From NCBI RefSeq assembly GCF_965228805.1, contig NZ_CBDDIE010000003.1:2356001-2420000 (forward strand): DNA of 64,000 nucleotides, written 5' to 3'. The position numbers were made by a program, and so were the translations under genes. Shown in pieces: positions 42,654 through 51,761 of the stretch (within the stretch, counting starts at the first letter, position 1; each line of letters starts with the position of its first letter). This DNA is from JASBTN01 sp965228805. GTDB taxonomy: Bacteria > Pseudomonadota > Alphaproteobacteria > Rhodobacterales > Rhodobacteraceae. Below the pieces are notes generated by a model, which was given only the letters and a program-made list of their open reading frames with translations, was not told the DNA's origin and did not search any database.

Positions 42654-44184
42654 GCTTGCGCTGGCTCTGTTGATCGGGTTGTCGGGTGCGGCGCAGGCCG
42701 ATCCGGTTGCCGACTACAATGAATGGTGCGCGGATTGCCATGACGCCAACCGCCTGGGCGGCACCGGCCCGGCGCTGATCCCCGAAACCCTGCGCCGCAT
42801 GCGCGGGCCGAAGATCGAGGCGGTCATTCGCGAGGGCCGTGTCGCCACACAGATGCCGGGCTTCTCCGAGGATCTGAGCGAAGAGCAGATCACCGCGCTG
42901 GCAGAATACCTGAAGACCCCGTTGGAAACCATCCCGGCCTGGGGTGTGGACGAGATCAACGCCTCCCGCGTGATGGACGAGGACTATGTCGCCGCAGACG
43001 CCCCCGTCTGGGACGCCGACCCGATGAATATCACCCTGGCTGTGGAAACCGGCGACCACCACGTGTCCGTGCTGAACGGGGACACGTTCGAGGTGCTTGA
43101 CCGGTTCGCCACGCCCTTCGCCGTGCATGGCGGGCCGAAATTCAGCCCCGATGGGCGCTATGTCTTCATCATGTCGCGCGATGGCTGGGTTCAAAAATAC
43201 GACATATATAGCCTGAAACAGGTGGGTCGCACCCGGGCTGGCTTGAACTCTCGCAACATTGCCATGTCGGGCGACGGAAAATGGCTGGCGGTGGCGAATT
43301 ACCTGCCCAACACGCTGACCATCCTGTCGACCGAGGACCTGACCGTGGCCGAAGTGCATGAGGTCGTCGGCAAGGACGGCACGCCCAGCCGGGTTTCCGC
43401 CGTCTACCAGGCGCCACCGCGCGATAGTTTCGTGCTGGCGCTGAAGGACGTGCCGGAAGTCTGGGAAGTGTCCTATTCGGAAACCCCCGACATGAACCTC
43501 TTCGCTGGCGGCTTTACTCATGATTGGCGCGTCGAAGGCCCGTCCAAGCAGGACACGGATTTCCCGATCCGCCGCATCACCACGCCGGATTATCTGGACG
43601 ATTTCTTCTTTGATCAGAGCTACGAGCATCTGATGGGCGCAAGCCGCAAGGGCGAGGACGGCATGGTCATCGACCTGGTAATCGGCATGAAGGTTGCCGA
43701 CCTGGACCTGCCCGGCATGCCCCACCTGGGGTCGGGCATCACCTGGGCCTATGGCGACAGTACCGTGATGGCGACGCCGCACCTGAAGGAGGGCGTGATC
43801 TCGGTCATCGACATGAACACGTGGGAGACGGTGAAACGCATCCCGACCGAAGGCCCCGGCTTCTTCATGCGCAGCCATGAGAACTCGAAATACGTCTGGG
43901 CGGACGTGTTCTTTGGCCCGAACAAGGACGCGATGCATGTGATCGACAAGCAGAGCCTGGAGATCGTGAAGACCCTGCGGCCCGTGCCTGGCGCCACCGT
44001 CGCCCATGTGGAGTTCACCCGCGACGGGAAATACGCGCTGGTGTCGGTTTGGGAAGACGACGGTGCAGTCCTGGTCTATGATGCCGAGACTTTGGAGGAG
44101 GTGCTTCGCCTTCCCATGCGCAAGCCGTCGGGGAAATACAATGTCTGGAACAAGATCACCTTCTCGGAAGGGACCAGTCACTGA
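42628..44184 (+). CDS. nirN: dihydro-haem d1 dehydrogenase NirN
   Basis: 518 residues: signal peptide (LALALLIGLSGAAQA), cytochrome c domain with CADCH at 34-38, and a NirS-like d1 propeller (VSVLNGDTFEVLDRF, FAVHGGPKFSPDGRYVF, LPGMPHLGSGITWAYG). NirN oxidises the last propionate of dihydro-d1 to acrylate and hands haem d1 on to NirS. Starts inside the nirJ 3' end. Confidence 0.93.
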   Translation: MTRNINSSKLALALLIGLSGAAQADPVADYNEWCADCHDANRLGGTGPALIPETLRRMRGPKIEAVIREGRVATQMPGFSEDLSEEQITALAEYLKTPLETIPAWGVDEINASRVMDEDYVAADAPVWDADPMNITLAVETGDHHVSVLNGDTFEVLDRFATPFAVHGGPKFSPDGRYVFIMSRDGWVQKYDIYSLKQVGRTRAGLNSRNIAMSGDGKWLAVANYLPNTLTILSTEDLTVAEVHEVVGKDGTPSRVSAVYQAPPRDSFVLALKDVPEVWEVSYSETPDMNLFAGGFTHDWRVEGPSKQDTDFPIRRITTPDYLDDFFFDQSYEHLMGASRKGEDGMVIDLVIGMKVADLDLPGMPHLGSGITWAYGDSTVMATPHLKEGVISVIDMNTWETVKRIPTEGPGFFMRSHENSKYVWADVFFGPNKDAMHVIDKQSLEIVKTLRPVPGATVAHVEFTRDGKYALVSVWEDDGAVLVYDAETLEEVLRLPMRKPSGKYNVWNKITFSEGTSH

Positions 44185-44188
44185 AGCA

Positions 44189-44884
44189 TTGATCGTCGCG
44201 CACGGTCAGCCGTCCGATCCCTTGCCTCCGGAACGGGCGCTGGCGAAACTTGCGAGCGAAATCAATGCGCTCTGGCCGGATGGCCAGCTTCGGGCGGCCA
44301 CAATGGCCGCCCCGGGCGCCTTGGAAGCCGCATTGGACATGCTTCCCGCCGGGGCCGCGATCTATCCGTTCTTCATGGCCAAGGGTTGGTTTGTGAACTC
44401 CGCCCTGGCGCGTCGGCTGGAGGGGCGGGAGGTGCGCGTGTTGGAACCTTTCGGGCTGGACGCAGACCTGCCGGGCATTGCCGCCGGGCTGATCGGTGCT
44501 GAGGCCGCGCGGCAGGGGTGGCAGATGGCCGAGACCCACGTCCTTCTGGCCGCGCATGGATCGGCTCGCGGCAAAGCCGCCGCGCAATCGGCCGAGGATT
44601 TTGCAGCCCGTCTCGAACCGCTCCTGGACGGGGCTGGGATGCGCTGTGGCTACGTGGAACAGGCGCCCTTCCTGCCAGACCTGGTGCCAGATCTGCCCGA
44701 TCGCACGCTTTGCCTGCCATTCTTCGCCATGGAAGGCGACCACGTGCGCGACGATGTCATCGTGGGGCTGCGCGGGGCGGGATACCAGGGGCCAATCCTG
44801 CCCGCACTGGGCCGGGCGGAGGCGGTTCCGGCGCTGATCGCTGCCGCTCTGGCGCGTTCTACGGCGACACATGCACCGGCTTGA
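44189..44884 (+). CDS. sirohydrochlorin chelatase-like protein (CbiX/SirB type)
   Basis: 231 residues from TTG 44189, 4 bp after the nirN stop; an ATG at 44141 with a better SD (GGGGA) but inside nirN is the alternative. Two half-repeats typical of long CbiX/SirB chelatases begin with LIVAHGQPS and VLLAAHGSARGKAA, and each has a partner strand region (YPFFMAKGWFVNSAL and LPFFAMEGDHVRDDV) carrying likely metal-ligand His/Glu. Fe insertion into sirohydrochlorin to give sirohaem would supply the substrate of NirDLGH. Last gene of the nir operon. Confidence 0.75.
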   Translation: MIVAHGQPSDPLPPERALAKLASEINALWPDGQLRAATMAAPGALEAALDMLPAGAAIYPFFMAKGWFVNSALARRLEGREVRVLEPFGLDADLPGIAAGLIGAEAARQGWQMAETHVLLAAHGSARGKAAAQSAEDFAARLEPLLDGAGMRCGYVEQAPFLPDLVPDLPDRTLCLPFFAMEGDHVRDDVIVGLRGAGYQGPILPALGRAEAVPALIAAALARSTATHAPA

Positions 44885-45077
44885 TTCGAGCCATTCGCGC
44901 CGATTGGATCACCTGAATACGAGCGCGACAGGTGTGGGAAAACCCCGACATATTCGTGCATCTGAAGCTGTTTGAAACGGCTCGGCAAAGCGTGATTTGA
45001 CACATTATGTTGTTTCTATAGTCACTCAGCTGATCAATATGTTGTGTTGCCGCCTCGTCCCGGAAAAGGGTTACCGC

Positions 45078-45091
45078 TTAACAATTGTTAA
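45078..45091 (+). promoter_or_regulatory. FNR/Dnr-type box upstream of norC
   Basis: TTAACAATTGTTAA, a perfect palindrome of the TTAAC half-site seen in the nnrS and nirE boxes. Ends 58 nt before the norC ATG. The remainder of the 264-bp gap has no gene. Confidence 0.65.
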
Positions 45092-45148
45092 GGCTGGCAG
45101 GGCCTCGCTCACGTACCTGTGGGGACGGTAACTGAGCTGGAGGCCAAA

Positions 45149-45601
45149 ATGCGTGAAGTCATGACCAAGACCATGGCCCGCAACGTGTTCTACGGAGGCT
45201 CGCTGTTTTTTGTCGTGATCTTTCTGATCTTGTCGGCGCAATCGGTACGGTACATCGTGACTGAATCGACAGCATCGGCCGAACTGACGGACAGCGTGGC
45301 TGCGGGCAAGCACGTGTGGGAAAAACATGCCTGTATTAACTGCCATACACTGATGGGTGAGGGGGCATACTTTGCGCCCGAGCTGCAGAACGTGATGGCC
45401 CGGTGGGGTGTCGAAGATGACCCGGAAGGCGCGTTCGACGTGCTGAAGGGTTGGATGGACAGCCAACCGAGTGGAGTGGAAGGGCGGCGTCAGATGCCGC
45501 AGTTCAACCTGAGCGACGAAGAGGTGCGTGATCTCGCCAACTTCTTCCTGTGGGTCAATCAGATCAACGCCCAGGACTGGCCGCCGAACGAGGCGGGCTG
45601 A
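45149..45601 (+). CDS. norC: nitric oxide reductase cytochrome c subunit
   Basis: 150 residues; ATG 45149 follows GGAGG at 5 nt (a GTG at 45119 is less likely). N-terminal membrane anchor (NVFYGGSLFFVVIFLILSA) and one haem c, CINCH at 62-66, with the family blocks TLMGEGAYFAPEL and RQMPQFNLSDEEV. Delivers electrons to NorB. Confidence 0.96.
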   Translation: MREVMTKTMARNVFYGGSLFFVVIFLILSAQSVRYIVTESTASAELTDSVAAGKHVWEKHACINCHTLMGEGAYFAPELQNVMARWGVEDDPEGAFDVLKGWMDSQPSGVEGRRQMPQFNLSDEEVRDLANFFLWVNQINAQDWPPNEAG

Positions 45602-45623
45602 GGCGCTCAAGGAGGACGCTGAT

Positions 45624-46985
45624 ATGAAATACGAAACACAAAAAATCGCCTATTGGTACTTCCTTGCCGCCATGGCCGTCTTTGCGGTCCAGGTGCTGGG
45701 TGGTCTGCTGGCGGGCTGGGTTTATGTACAACCCAACTTCCTGGCCGAGGCGCTTCCGTTCAACATCATCCGCATGTTGCACACCAACTCGCTGGTCGTC
45801 TGGCTGCTGCTGGGCTTCTTTGGCGCGGCCTACTTCCTGATCCCGGAAGAAGCCGAGCGCGAAATGCACTCGCCGATGCTGGCCTATCTGCAGCTGATCA
45901 TCCTGCTGCTGGGCACCGCCGGCGTTGTCGTGACCTATGTCTTCGACCTGTTCCAGGGCAACTGGCTGCTGGGCAAGGAAGGTCGTGAGTTCATCGAACA
46001 ACCGGTCTGGGTCAAGGTGGGCATCGTGGTTGCCGCGCTGATCTTCCTGTACAACGTCACTTTGACGGTGCTGAAGGGCCGCAAGACCGCGATCACCAAC
46101 GTGCTGCTGATCGGCCTCTGGGGCCTGGCGCTGCTGTTCCTGTTCGCCTTCTACAACCCGGCCAACCTGTCGCTCGACAAGATGTTCTGGTGGTACATCG
46201 TGCACCTGTGGGTGGAAGGTACCTGGGAACTGGTGATGGCCTCGATCCTGGCCTACCTGATGCTGAAGCTGACCGGTGTGGATCGTGAGATCATCGAAAA
46301 GTGGCTGTACATCATCGTCGCCACCGCGCTGTTCTCGGGCATCCTGGGCACCGGCCACCACTACTACTGGATCGGTACCCCCGGTTACTGGCAGTGGATC
46401 GGCTCGATCTTCTCGTCGCTCGAAGTCATCCCGTTCTTTGCGATGATGTCCTTCAGCTTCGTGATGGTCTGGAAAGGCAAGCGTGATCACCCGAACAAGG
46501 CGGCCCTGCTGTGGGCGCTGGGTGCGGCGACTGTTGCCTTCTTCGGCGCCGGCGTCTGGGGCTTCCTGCACACGCTGCACGGTGTGAACTACTACACCCA
46601 CGGCACGCAGATCACGGCCGCTCACGGTCACCTGGCCTTCTTCGGCGCCTATGTGTCGGTGAACCTGGCGATCTTCAGCTACGCAATGCCGATCCTGCTG
46701 GGACGTGATCCCTACAACCAGGTCCTGAACATGGTGAGCTTCTGGCTGATGACCGGCGGCATGGCCTTCATGACCTTCGTCCTGACCTTCGCGGGCACCG
46801 TGCAGACGCACATGCAGCGCGTCCTGGGCGAAGACTTCATGAGCGTTCAAGACGGTCTGGGCCTGTTCTACCTGATGCGCTGGGGTGCCGGTGCCGCGGT
46901 GGTCCTGGGTGCGATCCTGTTCATCTACGCGCAGCTTGCTCCCCGCAAGGAAGTGATTGCGCAAGGTTCGAAGGAAGGTGCCTGA
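45624..46985 (+). CDS. norB: nitric oxide reductase large subunit
   Basis: 453 residues, twelve membrane helices. Haem and FeB ligands of cNOR are in RMLHTNSLVVWL, IVHLWVEGTWELV (His plus the catalytic Glu), GTGHHYYWIGTP and ITAAHGHLAFFGAY. Reduces NO to N2O in the cytoplasmic membrane. SD AAGGAGG. Followed 1 bp later by norQ. Confidence 0.97.
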   Translation: MKYETQKIAYWYFLAAMAVFAVQVLGGLLAGWVYVQPNFLAEALPFNIIRMLHTNSLVVWLLLGFFGAAYFLIPEEAEREMHSPMLAYLQLIILLLGTAGVVVTYVFDLFQGNWLLGKEGREFIEQPVWVKVGIVVAALIFLYNVTLTVLKGRKTAITNVLLIGLWGLALLFLFAFYNPANLSLDKMFWWYIVHLWVEGTWELVMASILAYLMLKLTGVDREIIEKWLYIIVATALFSGILGTGHHYYWIGTPGYWQWIGSIFSSLEVIPFFAMMSFSFVMVWKGKRDHPNKAALLWALGAATVAFFGAGVWGFLHTLHGVNYYTHGTQITAAHGHLAFFGAYVSVNLAIFSYAMPILLGRDPYNQVLNMVSFWLMTGGMAFMTFVLTFAGTVQTHMQRVLGEDFMSVQDGLGLFYLMRWGAGAAVVLGAILFIYAQLAPRKEVIAQGSKEGA

Positions 46986-46986
46986 T

Positions 46987-47793
46987 ATGGCTGCCCTGAA
47001 ACAACAAGGGGAGGGGGCTTCGGCCCCCTTCTACTCCCCGGTCGCGGACGAATGTGAACTGTTCGAAACCGCGTCACAACATGACCTGCCCCTGCTGCTC
47101 AAAGGCCCGACGGGCTGCGGCAAGACGCGTTTCGTGGCCCACATGGCCGCACGCCTGGGGCGTCCCCTCTACACGGTCGCTTGCCACGATGACCTATCGG
47201 CATCCGACCTGGTGGGCCGTTACCTCCTGAAAGGCGGCGAGACCGTCTGGGTGGACGGACCCCTTACACGTGCCGTGCGCGAAGGTGCGATCTGTTATCT
47301 CGACGAGGTGGTCGAGGCCCGCAAGGACGTCACCGTGGTGCTGCACCCGCTGACAGATGATCGGCGCATCCTGCCTTTGGACAAGACCGGCGAAGAGATC
47401 GAGGCCGCACCCGGCTTCATGCTCGTCGCAAGCTACAACCCCGGGTATCAGAACATTCTGAAGACCCTGAAACCGTCTACCCGCCAACGTTTCCTTTCAA
47501 TCGAGTTCGATTTCCCGACCCAGGACCGGGAAGTTGATATCGTGGTGCGTGAAAGCGGGCTTGAAGCCAGCCGGGCGACGTCCCTTGTCCGGCTGGCCCA
47601 AAAACTCCGTGGCTTGAAGGGGCAGGATCTCGAGGAGGGGGTTTCCACCCGCCTGGTGATCTACTGTGCCACGCTGATCAAGGCGGGCGTTCCGGTGGAA
47701 CGCGCGATCCTGACGGCGATGATCGAGCCACTGTCCGACGACGACGACGTCAAGGCCGGTCTGATGGACCTGGTCACGGCTGTCTTCGGTTAG
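46987..47793 (+). CDS. norQ: NorQ AAA+ ATPase
   Basis: 268 residues of the CbbQ/NirQ/NorQ MoxR-type class. Walker A GPTGCGKT at 40-47, Walker B AICYLDEVVEARKD, sensor VASYNPGYQN. With NorD it activates NorCB, probably by helping insertion of FeB. Confidence 0.95.
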   Translation: MAALKQQGEGASAPFYSPVADECELFETASQHDLPLLLKGPTGCGKTRFVAHMAARLGRPLYTVACHDDLSASDLVGRYLLKGGETVWVDGPLTRAVREGAICYLDEVVEARKDVTVVLHPLTDDRRILPLDKTGEEIEAAPGFMLVASYNPGYQNILKTLKPSTRQRFLSIEFDFPTQDREVDIVVRESGLEASRATSLVRLAQKLRGLKGQDLEEGVSTRLVIYCATLIKAGVPVERAILTAMIEPLSDDDDVKAGLMDLVTAVFG

Positions 47794-47893
47794 GTCCGAA
47801 GATACCTGTTGCGGGGCGGGACCCTCCTGATCCTGAGCCACCCGCCCTGCAACTCCTTACACACGGGCCCACGAAGTGAGCGGGGGAGTACCC

Positions 47894-49846
47894 ATGTCCG
47901 AGCGCGAATTCGACATTTTTGAACCGGAAGAGACGGTTGGCAAGATCTGGCACGCCTATGCCAGCCGACTGGACGCTCCGGATACCCATGAAGAGGCCGG
48001 GGTCGACCTGGCCGAGGTCCAGGGCCGCCTGGGCGTGTTCTTTCGCGGTCTGGGCGGCGCCCATGCCGCCGAGATCAAGCCCGCCGTCGCCCAGGTCAGC
48101 CACCACCGCCTGTCCCTGCGCCGCGCGTTGGGCACCTGGCGCGAACGCGAGGCGCGACCGAGCTTCGATGGCGAAGCCCTGCGCCTGCCTGAACGCATAA
48201 CCGAATTTCCCGCCCGCGAGGCCAATGCGGCGCTGTTCTTCTGGATCGTCGCCTCGATGGCCCATGCGCCTGCGCCGATCCGCGAGGGCGACCCACTGCG
48301 CGCCGATCTGCGCGCGCTGGCGGCCTCGGTCGAGATGACGCGCGCCACGCTGGCCGATTGCCCCGGCCTGTCCGGGTTCTACGAGACCCTGTTGGGCGCC
48401 TGCCGCGCCGCGCGGCCTGACAGCTCTCTGCCGCGCTATGAGGCTGCTGTTGAGGCCGCGATTGACCACCTGCTGGGCGGTCCGGAGCCGAAGAACAAGC
48501 TGGCGCGTCAGATGCTGGTGCTGATCCGCCAGCCCGATGCGGACCTGTCAGAGTTCACCGCCCCCGCAAAATACCGCCCCTTCCGCCCGGTGCCTCTGTG
48601 GCCCGACATCCGCCCGCTGGCGCAGCGTCAGGAGGTGGACCGGCTGCCGGAAGGCGAAGAAGAGGGCAGCGGTGACGGCGAAGAGGCCGAGGGCACCAAA
48701 CGCGCGCGCCGGTCCGAAAGCGACCTGGCCGAACGCAAGGACAGTCTGATCCTGCACAAATTCGAGGCGATCTTCAGTTGGGTCGAAAGCCTGAACATGA
48801 ACCGCCGGGTCGAGGATGACGACGAGGACAACGCCCGTCGCGCCGCCGATGACCAGGACGAGCTGGCGCTGGGCCAGATATCGAAGAAGACCGCGACGCG
48901 GTTGAAATTCCACCTGGACCTGTCGCCCGAGGACGCCGAACGGGAACGCATTTCCGGCAAGTTTGTCTACCCGGAATGGGACGCGCGTCAGGGCACCTAT
49001 ATCCCCGATCACGCGCGGGTTCTGGCCTCGCTGGCCGATGAACCCGAAGAGGCCCCCGACTTTGTCACCGACCCTGGTGCGCAACGGCGCATCCGCGCGG
49101 TGAAACGCCAGTTCGAGGCGCTGCGCCCGAAACGGGTGATCCTGCCGCGTCAGTTGGAAGGCGATGAGCTGGACCTGGAGGCAGTCATTGCCAGCCAGGT
49201 TGAATTGCGCGCCACCGGCCACGGGTCTGATCGCGTCTACCGCGCCGCACGGACCCAGGAACGCGACCTGGCGATCTCGGTGCTGATGGACACGTCGCGC
49301 TCGACGGAATCGGCCATCGGCGACCGTATGGTGATCGATGTCGAACGCGAAGCGCTGGCCGCCTTTGCCTGGGGGCTGGATGCCTGCGGCGATGATTTCG
49401 CGATCAACACGTTTTCCTCGCTCAAACGCCAGCGGGTCTATGTGCAGACCTGCAAGGGCTTCGACGAGAAGATGAACGCGCGCATCGAGGCGCGCATCGG
49501 CGGCATTACCCCGGCCTTCTACACCCGCCTGGGCGCGGCGATCCGCCATGTCTCGGCAGAGCTGGAAGAACGCCCAAACTCGCGCCGCCTGCTGCTGGTG
49601 ATCACCGACGGCAAGCCCAACGACCTGGACCACTACGAGGGCCGACACGGTATCGAAGACACCCGTATGGCGGTGCGCGAGGCACGGCGGCGCGGTCAAG
49701 CGGTGCATGGGGTCGTGGTGGATCAGAACGGGCAGGGCTGGGTCAACCGCATCTTCGGCAACGGCGGATTTTCCATCGTGCCGGATGCAAATAGACTAAC
49801 TGCCGCATTGCCAGAGATTTACCGGCATATTACCGGTGGGGCATGA
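47894..49846 (+). CDS. norD: NorD vWA-domain activation protein
   Basis: 650 residues from ATG 47894 (GGGGGAG 5 nt upstream; a GTG at 47876 is possible). N-terminal helical region, acidic middle (EGEEEGSGDGEEAEG) and C-terminal vWA domain with MIDAS DTSRSTES and LLLVITDGKPND. Partner of NorQ. norE overlaps by 4 bp. Confidence 0.94.
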   Translation: MSEREFDIFEPEETVGKIWHAYASRLDAPDTHEEAGVDLAEVQGRLGVFFRGLGGAHAAEIKPAVAQVSHHRLSLRRALGTWREREARPSFDGEALRLPERITEFPAREANAALFFWIVASMAHAPAPIREGDPLRADLRALAASVEMTRATLADCPGLSGFYETLLGACRAARPDSSLPRYEAAVEAAIDHLLGGPEPKNKLARQMLVLIRQPDADLSEFTAPAKYRPFRPVPLWPDIRPLAQRQEVDRLPEGEEEGSGDGEEAEGTKRARRSESDLAERKDSLILHKFEAIFSWVESLNMNRRVEDDDEDNARRAADDQDELALGQISKKTATRLKFHLDLSPEDAERERISGKFVYPEWDARQGTYIPDHARVLASLADEPEEAPDFVTDPGAQRRIRAVKRQFEALRPKRVILPRQLEGDELDLEAVIASQVELRATGHGSDRVYRAARTQERDLAISVLMDTSRSTESAIGDRMVIDVEREALAAFAWGLDACGDDFAINTFSSLKRQRVYVQTCKGFDEKMNARIEARIGGITPAFYTRLGAAIRHVSAELEERPNSRRLLLVITDGKPNDLDHYEGRHGIEDTRMAVREARRRGQAVHGVVVDQNGQGWVNRIFGNGGFSIVPDANRLTAALPEIYRHITGGA

Positions 49847-50388
49847 GCAAAGAAATATCTGAACCACATGTTTTAGATCAGCTGCCCGGAGACCTGATGA
49901 TCTGGGTGCTGATCGTGTCGGAACTCCTGGTCTTCGGCGCGGGGCTGCTGGCCTTTCTGGGCGTGCGGGCGATGGACCCGGTGACGTTTGCCGCCGATCA
50001 GGACCACCTGAACCGGGTCGCGGGCGCGGTAAACACGATCGTGCTGGTGGCCTCGGGCTACTGTGCCGCGCGGGCGGTGAACTCCACCCGTCACATCCGC
50101 GCCTGGCTGGGCGGGGCAATGGCGCTGGGCGTCGTCTTCCTGGTGGTGAAATGGGTCGAATATGCCGAGAAGGCCCGGCTGGGCATCGGCCTGGAAAGCT
50201 CTGATTTCTTTACCTTCTACTACCTTCTGACCGGGTTTCACGCGATGCATGTGGTGGCCGGGCTGGTGATCTTCGCGCTGCTCATGCGCTGGAATTCGCA
50301 CCGTAACCTCGAAGCTGGCGCGGCCTTCTGGCACATGGTGGACCTGGTTTGGGTCCTTCTGTTCCCGATCATCTACCTGGTGCGCTGA
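49843..50388 (+). CDS. norE: NorE, cytochrome c oxidase subunit III-like
   Basis: 181 residues with five membrane helices and subunit-III-like blocks (PGDLMIWVLIVSELLVFG, FYYLLTGFHAMHVVAGLVIF, AAFWHMVDLVWVLLFPIIYL). Not essential for catalysis in other denitrifiers but supports full NO reductase activity. Confidence 0.92.
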   Translation: MSKEISEPHVLDQLPGDLMIWVLIVSELLVFGAGLLAFLGVRAMDPVTFAADQDHLNRVAGAVNTIVLVASGYCAARAVNSTRHIRAWLGGAMALGVVFLVVKWVEYAEKARLGIGLESSDFFTFYYLLTGFHAMHVVAGLVIFALLMRWNSHRNLEAGAAFWHMVDLVWVLLFPIIYLVR

Positions 50389-50389
50389 G

Positions 50390-50647
50390 ATGGACAATAA
50401 AGCCCTCACATACGCCTTTTTGACCCTCGTCGGCTTGTCGCTCGTGACAACCCTGCTGGCCGAACGGGTGCCCGGCGCGGGCTACCTGTTCGTGGCCGGG
50501 GTCCTGGTGCTGTCCGGGCTGAAGGGGCGGGTGATCCTGACCCAATACCTGGGGCTTGCCCAGGCACCAAGCTTCCGGCGCGGCTTTACCGCCTTCCTGG
50601 TTGGATTCGTGGCGTTGGCTTTTGCGATCTATGCGATGGGCGGCTGA
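50390..50647 (+). CDS. norF: NorF-like small membrane protein
   Basis: 85 residues, three hydrophobic segments, cytochrome c oxidase subunit IV-like (LVGLSLVTTLLAERVPGAGYL, VLVLSGLKGRVILTQYLGL). Position directly after norE defines it as norF. Ends 7 bp before the convergent Crp/Fnr gene. Confidence 0.85.
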   Translation: MDNKALTYAFLTLVGLSLVTTLLAERVPGAGYLFVAGVLVLSGLKGRVILTQYLGLAQAPSFRRGFTAFLVGFVALAFAIYAMGG

Positions 50648-50654
50648 GCCGCCG

Positions 50655-51338
50655 TCAAACGTCGTCTGAGACGAAGTCCTTCAGCTGGGCAATGTCTTCG
50701 ACATCCACGCTCTGGCGTTTCACCGAGACACCTTGTTTGCGCAGGTTGGCAAAGCTGCGTGACAGGCTTTCGGGCTTCATGCCCAGCCGTTTGGCGATCA
50801 GAACCTTGTCATATGGCAGGACCAGCGAGCAGGGCCCGTCCTCGACCGGGGCCAGAGAAATCAGGAAGGTCGCCAGGCGTTGCGCGCCGGAGAGCGCCTT
50901 GAGGTTTTCGATCTCCATCACCAACTCGTGCAGGTGCGAAAACGTCGAGCTCAGCATCGCTACCGCCAGGTCCGGGTCCGAGCGCAGCGTGTCGAAAACC
51001 ACGCGGGTTTCGACCTGCATCAGCACCGAATCCTGTACCGCTTCGACCGTGACCGGGTACTGGCCGCCCTTCAACGCGACCGCCTCGCCGAAACTGTCGC
51101 CCTCGGAATAGACCGCCACGACGATCTCCTCGCCGCCCGGGGTGATGCGGATCAGTTTCACGCAGCCTTCGAGGATGACGAACATATGCGTCGCCGGGTC
51201 GCCCTGCACGAACAGGGTCGCGCCGCGCGCCACCTTGCGTTTGTGGCTGTCGCCCAGCAGGTTCAGCAACATCTCGTCCGGGACGTTGCGAAACAGGACC
51301 GAACGCTTGGCTGTCTTCAGTTCAGATTGGCTCAGCAC
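50655..51338 (-). CDS. dnr: Crp/Fnr-family regulator, Dnr/NnrR type
   Basis: 227 residues from GTG 51338 with GAGG 8 nt upstream. Cyclic-nucleotide-binding-like beta roll (LFVQGDPATHMFVILEGCVKLIR, GDSFGEAVAL), dimer helix and winged helix LPYDKVLIAKRLGMKPESLSRSFANLRKQGV (in part). The recognition helix has E-S-L-S-R, the E-x-x-S-R pattern that reads TTGA halves. The N-terminal Fe-S cysteine cluster of Fnr is missing, so it is a Dnr/Nnr-type NO sensor, expected to act on the TTGAC-N4-GTCAA boxes here. Confidence 0.9.
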   Translation of the reverse strand: MLSQSELKTAKRSVLFRNVPDEMLLNLLGDSHKRKVARGATLFVQGDPATHMFVILEGCVKLIRITPGGEEIVVAVYSEGDSFGEAVALKGGQYPVTVEAVQDSVLMQVETRVVFDTLRSDPDLAVAMLSSTFSHLHELVMEIENLKALSGAQRLATFLISLAPVEDGPCSLVLPYDKVLIAKRLGMKPESLSRSFANLRKQGVSVKRQSVDVEDIAQLKDFVSDDV

Positions 51339-51476
51339 GAGATACCCCTCATTTCCCGCGTGCGTGTAGGGCCTCCAACATTCCAGTACAAGGAAAAAGC
51401 CACAAGTCGCCAAGGATGTTGTTCCGCTGTCGGAATAAAATCAAGCATTTCGATACGTAAGGGCAGCCTTGTCAGA

Positions 51477-51490
51477 TTGACCAAGATCAA
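51477..51490 (+). promoter_or_regulatory. FNR/Dnr box upstream of the small-protein/menGA unit
   Basis: TTGACCAAGATCAA, matches TTGAC-N4-A/GTCAA. Ends 56 nt before the ATG at 51546, the same spacing as at nnrS. Confidence 0.75.
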
Positions 51491-51545
51491 GCCTTTGCGA
51501 CCCGCGCTTCTGTAGGATCGGCTTGAACAGGACTGGAGAGTTGAC

Positions 51546-51755
51546 ATGAAGAAGCTTCCTTTTGCCGCAGCTTCCGCGCTGTGGTTGAGCGCTGGCGCGG
51601 CGCTGGCACACCATGACATGACCCCCTTGCGCGAGGCGGTGATGGACGGGCACAGCCATGCGGTCGGTGGGGCGACCTATTGGCTGGGCGGCGCCGTTGT
51701 GGCCATGATACTGGCGCTCTGGGCCGTGCAGCGTACGGTCTTTCGCAAGCGGTAA
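51546..51755 (+). CDS. small His-rich membrane protein, unknown function
   Basis: 69 residues, SD GGAGAG 5 nt upstream. Signal-like N-terminus (MKKLPFAAASALWLSAGAALA), short periplasmic stretch with five His and two Met (AHHDMTPLREAVMDGHSHAVGG), then a C-terminal membrane helix with RKR end. The His/Met pattern could bind copper; no family recognised. First gene behind an FNR-type box and probably co-transcribed with the next three genes. Confidence 0.7.
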   Translation: MKKLPFAAASALWLSAGAALAHHDMTPLREAVMDGHSHAVGGATYWLGGAVVAMILALWAVQRTVFRKR

Positions 51756-51761
51756 GTGCCG

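Noticed and set aside
44990..45060. FNR-type site around the TGATCAAT stretch upstream of norC
   Set aside because: Halves are not spaced by four bases as required; the TTAAC palindrome at 45078 is the better candidate.
45564..46964. 466-codon reading frame antisense to norB
   Set aside because: Composition (His/Gln/Asp-rich) is the mirror of a hydrophobic gene in GC-rich DNA; norB is unambiguous. Same reasoning applies to the long antisense frames under nirS, nosZ, nirN and the phytase-like gene.
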